NCBI RefSeq assembly: GCF_000350225.1 | Contig: NW_005179086.1 | Coordinates: 62,001-126,000 of the forward strand | Direction: 5' to 3' | DNA from: Chondrus crispus | Taxonomy: Eukaryota; Rhodophyta; Florideophyceae; Gigartinales; Gigartinaceae | Length of the DNA: 64,000 bases | In this document: positions 56,519-64,000 of the stretch, piece by piece | How the letters are laid out: every line of letters starts with the position of its first letter | Position numbering within the stretch: the first letter of the stretch is position 1 | Notes under the pieces: generated by a model | What the model was told of the DNA's origin: nothing | Databases searched by the model: none | Seen by the model: the letters and a program-made list of their open reading frames with translations, nothing else | Translations under genes and position numbers: made by a program

Positions 56519-59224
56519 ATGCCCCACCAGGCGCGCGGGGAGTCGCGGTCGCGTCGCAGCCCGAGCGTCACCCGGCGCGCCCGTTCCCGTTCCCGCATCC
56601 CCAGCACCCATTTATCGCTGCCCACCTTCGCCCTATTCCGCGCCTTCACCGAAGCCCTCTCGCACTTCGTCGCCGCCTCGGTCGTCCACGCGCATCCCGC
56701 AATCCCACCCGCCTTCCTCGCCTTCCCGGCCTTTCTGCTCGCCGCAACAGTGCTCGCACCGCTCTCCACACGTTCCATAGCCAGGAAAATGCTCAGGTCA
56801 GTCACGCTTCCGGCATTCCTCAGTGTTGTGCATCTCCTGCTTTTGCTAGAGGCTGTTAAAAGGCTTGGGCCGGCGCGCACTCTGCTCGCGACAACCGCCG
56901 CTCCCCATATTACAAACTTGGTTAGGCGCAAGAGGACGAAGACGACTGCAATTATCGTGATAGCTGCGATCATGACTCTCGGCTTGGTCTTTCATGATAC
57001 CATTGGCGGCGGAGCTAGAGTTCGGGAGAGGGTGTTGAAGTCCCGCGCAGGGCACGCTGTCACGACCAAGCTTCAGAGGATATCTCAGTCTATGGGGCAA
57101 ACGGTTCGCAGTAATGAACAGCTGAACAAACTTCGCGCGCGTTACGGGAAACCACCAAATGAGTTGGAGCAGGGACAAATCCCTTTGCGACACAGTGGAC
57201 CCAGCGGCGATACGAAAAATCGAAATGAGGTTATCAGTAGACGCCGCTTGTTGGCCGTTCCAACGAAAGCTAAACAAAAACCTGCTCCGCGAGACGCTAA
57301 TGTCGACAATTCATATTCTGAAAATCCAAACGTTGTTGGTGATAAGAAGAGTTCTTCGGCTAGGACTGCCTCGCAGGAGCACGCGCAGGAGGTGAATGAA
57401 AAGGAAACTGTGTTTACTGACGTGAAGCGGAACAGCGAGGAACACGGCAGAGCCCGCAATATAACCAAAACTCTCAAGAATGAGATGGTAACTGACGGCG
57501 ATGCGATTGTTGACACAGGAGCGAGTCCCGGGCAATCATTGAGGGTCTTCTTCGGAGTGTTGTTTGTAGTTTTCTCCTCACTTGCTAGTTCCATCGGCAA
57601 CAGCAGTCGACAGAATCTCGCCCATGATGCTGGCGACGACTATGCGGTGTCTTGCGTAACATTCTTCATGTCAGCCTTTATGATCTTCCCTTTTGTCCTC
57701 TTCTACTGGATTACAGGTAGAGGGACAGATGGTGTGTACACTCGTATGCTTTTCAGCCAAGTTGTTCCGTCTGGTGCTCTTCTTGGGTTCTGTCTATTGG
57801 CATACCCTGATTTGTCGTACACACATTTCGGGACCCAAGGAGGCACTCGTAGAAGTCAGCCTCATCAGAGAACGCCATCGAAAGGCAACACAAGCATGAA
57901 TAGCTTTGGGAGCGGCTTGTTCCCACTCCCGGAGATGGGCGCGTTTACCAGAGCCGCGATTTATCCATACATGTGCCTTTCAATCGTCCTACTGAGAATA
58001 CTCAGCACTACAGTCTTTGGGTTTCAGGAGCCTCTTTCCTTTTCCTCTGTTCTCGCGGCTTTCATGCTGTGCTGCATTTCTGTCTTGGACTCGGGCCAAA
58101 GTCGCAGTGATAACCGTCAAGAGCCGAGCTTTCGGGAGCGGTCCAGATCCTTCAACAGTGGAGATATTTCGTCTGTTGTCGGACGTGGCACAGCACGCCA
58201 ACTTCGATACATATGGAAAATATTATCCTCTTCTGCGTTGGTATCGGTCCACAGCATGAGAGACATCATTCGGCATGCCAGGTTGAATAAGGCCTCATGG
58301 CAGGTCCTAAATTTTCTCGTCTTGCAGTCGGGAATGGCTACGGTAGAGTTGATATACGCGACGATGACTCACGCAAGCGGTCTGATATCGATATCCGCCG
58401 ACAATTTCTTTTGTTGCATTTCTCTCGCAATCGGATTACAGGCGATCCGAGTCACATCAAGAAAACCTACATATGCATATACGTACGGGTTCTCCCGATT
58501 TGAAAGTGTTTGCGGTTTTGCAAATGGGGTCATGTTGATATATGTTGCCGTCCTTATTGTACTTGAAGCATTTGAGCGGCTCAAAGACACCAACAACGTC
58601 GCCGCTGGGCATACTTTTACTGTTTGTCTATTCGGGATGACTGGGAATATTCTAGGATTATACTTCTTTCCCCCAGAAAGCCGAAGAGAAAATCACAACG
58701 TTCAAGGGATATATTTGCATATTTGGGCAAATACCCTTGCTTTTGCGAGCATGGCAGTCAGCACTGCTATTGCCGCTGCAGTACCTGCTTGGGAAATGAT
58801 AGACATGGTGTCAGCAACTCTGGTAGGTATTGGGATTGTCGTGCTTGCAATTCCGTTGCTGTTAAGGAGTGGACGATTGCTTCTTTTGCTTGTGCCACGA
58901 GAGAAACAGAAGTCCTTGAGGATACTCCGTGACCGATTGGATAATATCGACGGTGTCATTAAGATTTCTGGGCTAAGGGTGTGGAATTTGAGTCCAAATA
59001 GCCTCGTTGCGAGTGTTCGTATCAAGGCTGCAAACTATTACGATGGTCCAGACATAGATATTTTGTACAAAGCTCGATCTGTGTTTGCCTCCATCGGAGT
59101 TCCTGCGTCCCAGTGTACGATTCAAATATCGCGGATAGAGGCGGAAAACAAAGCAGTTGTCTTTTTTCACAAACGCTCGCAATCTGGATTCGGTGACACC
59201 GGTATTGACCTAGAAGCTTTGTAG
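56519..59224 (+). CDS. Cation diffusion facilitator, ZnT5/Msc2-like, 901 aa
   Basis: The C-terminal half is a CDF transporter: about six membrane spans with YGFSRFESVCGFANG (CDF signature), ..GNILGLYFF and a cytoplasmic domain (LRILRDRLDNIDGVIKISGLRVW). The long N-terminal half, with more spans (for example VFFGVLFVVFSSLAS, TFFMSAFMIFPFVLF), is the layout of ZnT5/Msc2, which load zinc into the secretory pathway. The metal site is altered. In span 2 the usual HxxxD is replaced by a D..C pattern (ISADNFFCC, near residue 625). In span 5 HxxxD is HIWAN (near 734-738). Like ZnT6, it may serve as a partner subunit or move another ion. The ATG is in a GCCGCC context. Single exon. Confidence 0.85.
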   Translation: MPHQARGESRSRRSPSVTRRARSRSRIPSTHLSLPTFALFRAFTEALSHFVAASVVHAHPAIPPAFLAFPAFLLAATVLAPLSTRSIARKMLRSVTLPAFLSVVHLLLLLEAVKRLGPARTLLATTAAPHITNLVRRKRTKTTAIIVIAAIMTLGLVFHDTIGGGARVRERVLKSRAGHAVTTKLQRISQSMGQTVRSNEQLNKLRARYGKPPNELEQGQIPLRHSGPSGDTKNRNEVISRRRLLAVPTKAKQKPAPRDANVDNSYSENPNVVGDKKSSSARTASQEHAQEVNEKETVFTDVKRNSEEHGRARNITKTLKNEMVTDGDAIVDTGASPGQSLRVFFGVLFVVFSSLASSIGNSSRQNLAHDAGDDYAVSCVTFFMSAFMIFPFVLFYWITGRGTDGVYTRMLFSQVVPSGALLGFCLLAYPDLSYTHFGTQGGTRRSQPHQRTPSKGNTSMNSFGSGLFPLPEMGAFTRAAIYPYMCLSIVLLRILSTTVFGFQEPLSFSSVLAAFMLCCISVLDSGQSRSDNRQEPSFRERSRSFNSGDISSVVGRGTARQLRYIWKILSSSALVSVHSMRDIIRHARLNKASWQVLNFLVLQSGMATVELIYATMTHASGLISISADNFFCCISLAIGLQAIRVTSRKPTYAYTYGFSRFESVCGFANGVMLIYVAVLIVLEAFERLKDTNNVAAGHTFTVCLFGMTGNILGLYFFPPESRRENHNVQGIYLHIWANTLAFASMAVSTAIAAAVPAWEMIDMVSATLVGIGIVVLAIPLLLRSGRLLLLLVPREKQKSLRILRDRLDNIDGVIKISGLRVWNLSPNSLVASVRIKAANYYDGPDIDILYKARSVFASIGVPASQCTIQISRIEAENKAVVFFHKRSQSGFGDTGIDLEAL

Positions 59225-60244
59225 ATGTGTACTGAATTAGCAGCATAACTCGTAACGTTCGAGGGAAGAAATCAAACCATCCTAACTGTGTAAGATACAA
59301 TGTCAGTACTGAATAACTAACCGTAAACTTTTGCCCGCAAGATACTTAAATCCCGGCCATGACTGGCACGATGTGAATGTCATTGTGTTCATCAGCTTTC
59401 CATAATTCCGCAGTGTCGAGGAGTGCAGGACGGTCTTTGTATGTGGGTCGGGGTGATATTTCGCATGAGAATATATTGAATGCGCTGCCCGTCATCAAAA
59501 TCCGTTCACGGACTGGGACTGCCTCTGCAGCCCAAACTGCAATTGAGATGCAGAAATGCCACCGGTACGGCCCCTTATTGAGCAGCTGCGCGCTGAATAG
59601 GGTAGGAAAATTTGTTGCCAAGCCCAGCAGCATGAAAGGCGTACGAACGAAATACATATATTCCGAAGTTTGGGTTGCACAGAAGCTGGGACGCAACGTC
59701 AAGTCTTTCTTATAAGCTTTAAAAAATAAGAAAGCTAAATGTTGACAGGCCTGTCAAAATACAATTCTATCTGTGCTCATGTCATTGCAAGTCTACTGTC
59801 CAGCTTCGGCCCCTCACTTGACCGAAATTATCTGACATTGTGATCAATCTTATCACCCGCGGCACTCCAGGCACTATCTCGATGGCTGCGATGAAAGTGA
59901 CAACAGGCACGATTTCATTCTATTGTTTCTGCTCTTTTGCCTGCTCCACATTGAAGACACCCATGCCCGTTCGAAGTCACTTTGTATTGCATTCGAGCTT
60001 ATAAAGATCCCCCCAATTTCTTTAAGACATATCGTAAATGTGTTTTATTTGGCAACGGAAGAGCAGAAAAGTGCATTTGCTGAGGTAGCAGCAGTCCTTT
60101 CGTCAGCTCTCGAAGCAACTGCTTGTTTGATCGCCTGCTATAAGAACAAGAATAGTGTACCCTCAGCAGATACTGGTCACGACTGTGCCGCGATTCTCCT
60201 AATTGGTAGCAGCTATTGGAGTCAACAGACCGAGCCCACACGAC
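59225..60244. other. 1.0-kb intergenic region
   Basis: A 118-codon minus-strand frame (59346-59702) with a hydrophobic stretch (FMLLGLATNFPTLFSAQ) and an overlapping open + frame are present. Neither shows a known domain, so neither is called as a gene. Confidence 0.4.
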
Positions 60245-61427
60245 ATGTCTGCTGAAAAGTCAGATCATGAGGATGTGGCTGTCTTCGTCAGCCCTAGACA
60301 TTTCGGCGGAAGGACTCCCGGCCCGAAGGCAACCGCGAAAAAAATCTTTGAAGAAGACAAAGCCAAAGCAAATACCATCGAGATGTCACGGAGAAATGCG
60401 ATAGAAGAACAGTTTCCTTTTGAAGGTGTTAAATACACATACGATTCGGAACGCGGAGGTTTGTTCATCCGACAATATCGCACTACTTTAAAGGTATACT
60501 CTTGTGCTGTTCAATCTCTGGCATGAATCTGACTTACTCCTTCTGCTTATTGTCTACCTCTCTTGTCTACATGCAGAATCAGATACGGGAAATCATGTTC
60601 ATAAGACCGTCGGAAGAAACAACACACTGAGCAAAGCATTGGTGGTGCTCAATTATGCCCTTGTAGCGTTAGGTCTGTATCTCTTCGGGGTGGCCATTTG
60701 GGTATTACAAAAGCAAAGAGACGGAGGCATCGCCTCCTATTCATCTCGGCATGGGGTTTTCATCAAAACACCGGTTTGGTTTGGAGTTTGCTTTCTTATT
60801 TGCGCACTTGCCTGCGTCTTGTCAGGTTATTTTGTTGGTGTTCGACACGTAGCTCCTTCTGTTGTTGAAGGTTTGGAACTCGGTGGCCGTCGAAAAGCAT
60901 TGATATTCTATCAAGTCAGTGTGGCCGTGATAGTGATAATTCTTTCTCTGGTCTTTCTAGCAGCCATACACACTCTTCAGAAAGCCAACCATGGTGGAAT
61001 ATCGCCTGCCGTATGGCAAGACATGGCTAAGTCGCAGCCGGCCAAGATATGTCGGTATGAAGTAGAGAACAAATGCGCGGGGGGGACAGAAAACTTCTGC
61101 TCAAACCGAACAGGTGGAAGTACTGACGAGGGCTGTCCGGGCCACTACTGCATAAACATGTGCCGAGTGACGACATCAGAACCGCAACTTAACATACCGT
61201 CATGCGGTGCCTGTCTGACTTCGTTCTCCACATCGTCCGAGTTGACAAGGTGTAAAGCAGCTGAGAGCAAATCGGGTTCTGTGGGGCACTGCTTATTTCG
61301 TTTGAAAAAGGACGTGCAGATCTTCCTCAACATAATTGTGTCATCTGCAGGAGTAGGAATTGGAGTTCTGGTCCTAACGACACTTCTCGGAACACTTAGT
61401 CCATGCATTCACGCCTGTACTTCATGA
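60245..61427 (+). CDS. Tetraspanin-like membrane protein, probably two exons, ~356 aa
   Basis: Four membrane spans are clear (about ALVVLNYALVALGLYLF, WFGVCFLICALACVLSGYF, ALIFYQVSVAVIVIILSL, FLNIIVSSAGVGIGVLVL). The large loop before the last span is cysteine-rich, the tetraspanin layout, but no CCG motif is seen. The membrane part has no ATG before its first span. An upstream 83-residue hydrophilic frame starting MSAEKSDHED at 60245 ends at a good donor (AAAG|GTATAC, 60493/60494). A phase-compatible acceptor is CATAAG at 60605. A better-looking acceptor (CTACATGCAG, 60576) would break the frame, so the junction is uncertain. Convergent with USP39, 83 bp apart. Confidence 0.65.
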
Positions 61428-61510
61428 CGTCATCTAGATGCATCTTCTATGATATAGTATTACGCTCAAGGACAGGGTAGCGCTGCGTTCGCACCTGATA
61501 GATGTCAAAT

Positions 61511-62935
61511 TTATGATGTCCTCTGGTTATCACTTGTACGAGAGTATAAAAGCATGTAAGTACTCCCCAAGGAGACGAGTTGCTCAAGGGTTTCTTTAAC
61601 CTCCAGATCAGAGAGGTCATACCAACTGTTTGTGGCGTTGTGCTTCAGGACAACCCTGTATTTGCCCCCTTCAGCGTCCCCCTCGTGAAGAACGGCGGCT
61701 GTCAAGGTGTAAATTCCTTCTGCTTGCGTATCACCGAATTTCGATGCTTCCAAGCCATCAGATGGCAAGTGCACTACACACGGATTTTTCTCCACACCAA
61801 ATTTGCTCTTCGTCAATCTCCTGAGGACTAAAAGTAAAAATGGCGGAAACTTGGTGATCCTGTATGAGCACTGCTCACTGGTTTTTAAATTGTGATGACG
61901 ATCAACTCCGTTGAATTTCATGAGGACCTTACTCAATGGTACTTGCGGAACGAGGGTGCGTTCGCTCGCGTCTTTGAACAGCGGCTTGGGCGGAAGGTCC
62001 AGCGGCAAAAACCAAAACGGCCTTGATGATTTCTTTGACACTCCTGATTCGCCGTACGATTCGATACACATCTCCCCCTTCAAGCACTTTTCCAGTACTG
62101 AGGGCAGATGGGCTTCAGAAACCTTACGCGAATTATCTTTTCGAACCAAGAAGTTTAGTAACCATGCAAAAAACTTCACTGGATCCTCTTGCTTCAATAA
62201 CCCAAACCGTCCTCTGCTGGCTGCAGATACCTGTTGCATAAGTTCATGAGGAGCAACATGGGCACGATAAGCAGATGAGGACCATATTTTTGCACACAGC
62301 TTGGCTAGTGCTTTCGTAAGCTCAGATTGCACAGTATTTTCGGGATCACTTATTCGCGTTTCTGAGATGAGGTCATCACCTTTGCCCGAGTACTTTTTCA
62401 GCAAGTAATCTCTTAAGGGGGGTACATGCAAAAGAAGTTGGAATATCGAATTTGCGTAGTCACTAGCTTGAAGGTTGTCGAGTGGTACAACACCGCGTAG
62501 TCGAAAGGTACCGTCAAGGAGCCGAATGCGTACCGGAACAGTGTCGAGACCTGAAATTTCAGTCCGTGAAAACTTAGGATGCAAAGCGGAAATTATCTCG
62601 GCAAAGCTCGGATCTTTTACTCGGTAGCCGTCTGGTAAACAAAAGACAGACTCTGAGGACAAACCTAGGTATAGGTGATGCCTCAATTGCAAAGAATGAG
62701 CGTAGGCGTGTGACGAGGGAGATCGCCCTTGCAGATACCTACCACAGATCAAGCAGATGTACACATTGTGCGATTGTAGTGAAGTTGAACAGATCGGCGG
62801 CAAGTCGAAGTCCAAAGCGGATCGATTTATTGTGTCCATGTATGGACATGATGAACCATCGCGAGAGTTCTGAGCAATGCTGTTCGAAGAGCCTGTCCGG
62901 GGGCGTTTCAAAGGCGGCTCTGGCAAACTTGCCAT
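61511..62935 (-). CDS. USP39: U4/U6.U5 tri-snRNP protein USP39/Sad1, 474 aa
   Basis: Pre-mRNA splicing factor needed for tri-snRNP stability. The N-terminal ZnF-UBP domain (about 30-115) has CPYMDTINRSALDFDLPPIC, CLICGRYLQGR and SHAYAHSLQLRHHLYL. The C-terminal ubiquitin-protease-like fold has lost the nucleophile: the site reads PLDNLQASDYANSIFQLL where an active protease would have NLGNTCY-type sequence. This loss is normal for the family. Later blocks KFFAWLLNFL, PFLLLVLRR and YRVVLKHNATNSWYDLSD match too. Length is a little short because the Arg-rich N-terminus of animal forms is missing. ATG at 62935. Presence of Sad1 fits a splicing machinery kept in an intron-poor genome. Confidence 0.93.
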   Translation of the reverse strand: MASLPEPPLKRPRTGSSNSIAQNSRDGSSCPYMDTINRSALDFDLPPICSTSLQSHNVYICLICGRYLQGRSPSSHAYAHSLQLRHHLYLGLSSESVFCLPDGYRVKDPSFAEIISALHPKFSRTEISGLDTVPVRIRLLDGTFRLRGVVPLDNLQASDYANSIFQLLLHVPPLRDYLLKKYSGKGDDLISETRISDPENTVQSELTKALAKLCAKIWSSSAYRAHVAPHELMQQVSAASRGRFGLLKQEDPVKFFAWLLNFLVRKDNSRKVSEAHLPSVLEKCLKGEMCIESYGESGVSKKSSRPFWFLPLDLPPKPLFKDASERTLVPQVPLSKVLMKFNGVDRHHNLKTSEQCSYRITKFPPFLLLVLRRLTKSKFGVEKNPCVVHLPSDGLEASKFGDTQAEGIYTLTAAVLHEGDAEGGKYRVVLKHNATNSWYDLSDLEVKETLEQLVSLGSTYMLLYSRTSDNQRTS

Positions 62936-64000
62936 CGCTCAAAAGTTCCGCGTCTTACGCGAACTCTACCTTCTCGCTCTCGCTTGGTTGAGAGCCATTC
63001 TGTTGCTTGGTTTGCGTTTCTCCCTTGTGAGGGGGTGGGGGATATTGGACAGGGGTAGAAATTGCAATTCCACGAAACATTAAGATTTTTATTAATCTAC
63101 TGTAACTACCCCAGCTCATTGGGTTTTGATATATTTCGGACTCTCTTCTAGCGCACATTCCCTCAATCCGTTGCATCTACCCTTCGAAGGGTACACAGTG
63201 TCTATCCGACAAGGGCTTGTTCTCATGTGTGAGGACAACTCTTTTTTTGCAAAAAATATATACATTAAATTGAACATTTAAAAAGCAAACTTAGACACTA
63301 CAGTATTTCCTTAACGCACTTGTTTTCGCCAATAACATCTTGCAGAACAAACACCGGGATAGCAGCATTAAATACGCAGAAAGCTTAAGCATGTAATGCA
63401 GATTGAGTGCATAGTTCCTTTCTTAAACTGGCGTTTTTGGTTTCGAAGTTATTTTACATGCGGTTTTAAAGTGGTTCAAAAAAATTTCTTTTCCGGATAT
63501 GTCTAAAAACGACCAGGAAGAACATGCAATTCTCACAAAGTTCTTTCTGTTCCCTAGTCAGAAGTCAAGTGCAGTAGCGGGGGTATCTTTTTCTTTCTTG
63601 TCGAGGCAGCAGTCAAGAATAAAAAAGGTCGAATAATGTCCTCATATGAGGACAAAGGTCCAATAGACACTTGTAGCTCGCAGAAACAGCCGTTTCCTGC
63701 GCCGAGCAATGGTAGCACCTGGTCCGCCGACTAGTTCGTAAGTGCGGCTCAGCCAAGATCAAACCGTAACACACCGTAGCGCTGAGAAGATTCCACTCCT
63801 CAGAACATGGTACCCAGTTCACCCCGGTGTGAGGTGACACGAGGACGTCGTATGCGCAAATGACTTCTGGAGTCGCGGTCAGTGTCACAGTAGTCAGCTG
63901 ATAATTTCCTGTTAGGGGCAGCCCTCAGAGACAAAAGGGCATGTTCATGCAATTCTGCATAAGGGAATTGAGTACCGGCCTTCCATTACGTTGGCTCTCA
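62936..64000. other. 1.1-kb terminal region, no gene seen
   Basis: AT-rich sequence upstream of USP39. There is an 18-bp perfect palindrome at 63637-63654 (TGTCCTCATATGAGGACA). No coding region, RNA gene or repeat can be supported. Confidence 0.45.

Noticed and set aside
59346-59702. 118-residue minus-strand hypothetical protein
   Set aside because: The opposite strand is open over the same range and no domain is visible, so it is noted only in the intergenic entry.
61145-61408. Minus-strand frame opposite the tetraspanin-like gene
   Set aside because: It is a shadow of the cysteine-rich loop and fourth membrane span on the + strand.
63637-63654. 18-bp perfect palindrome near the right end as a regulatory operator
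   Set aside because: It is a single occurrence with no neighbouring gene on that side and no second copy, so it is recorded only within the intergenic entry.

Overview
The window looks like nuclear DNA of a red alga, most likely a florideophyte of the Chondrus type. This is inferred, not proven. A plastid geranylgeranyl reductase carries a presequence starting Met-Ala-Phe, the signature of red-lineage transit peptides. Host genes are compact and nearly intronless, yet eukaryotic genes (40S uS4, MetAP2, USP39/Sad1, Mis18) are present, and the surroundings are full of Ty3/gypsy chromoviruses and a tyrosine-recombinase retroelement.

The left half (1-34 kb) is a nest of mobile elements. A GC-rich chromovirus (element 1, 1-9787) enters from the left. 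It carries a solo LTR of a second family (1269-1945, duplication CCGTC), a long 3' region with a hairpin-rich tandem array (7536-8470), and its 3' LTR (9158-9787). Next comes a fragment with its own LTR, gag and protease (10168-12180), then GC-rich sequence with antisense open frames (12190-15049). The oldest recognisable layer is a DIRS-like retroelement on the minus strand (about 15.7-33.8 kb). It is split by a 13.9-kb chromovirus (element 2, 16070-29939, duplication GAGGC) and hit by another solo LTR (15050-15698, duplication ATCCG). Element 2 itself holds a solo LTR of element 1's family (25454-26156, duplication CAAAT). Its two LTRs are almost identical, so it arrived recently.

The boundary zone (34.0-38.0 kb) holds a 448-bp TA-flanked MITE and a 3.4-kb segment with inverted ends and a TCA duplication. 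That segment encloses an open 507-residue tyrosine recombinase of the Crypton/DUF3504 kind. This is the most unusual item in the window.

The right half (38-63 kb) is host gene space. In order it holds: an antibiotic-biosynthesis-monooxygenase protein (+), a tandem macro-domain protein (-), Mis18 (+), methionine aminopeptidase 2 (-), ribosomal protein uS4/S9 (+, one intron), geranylgeranyl reductase ChlP (+), a hemerythrin-domain protein (-, one intron), a SAM methyltransferase (-), a ZnT5/Msc2-like cation diffusion facilitator (+), a tetraspanin-like protein (+, probably one intron) and USP39/Sad1 (-). Several neighbours are convergent with about 80-105 bp between stop codons, or divergent over a few hundred bases. 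The genes serve unrelated housekeeping roles (translation, chlorophyll synthesis, splicing, centromere identity, ADP-ribose signalling, metal transport), and no operon-like pathway is visible. No tRNA, rRNA or CRISPR array was seen.
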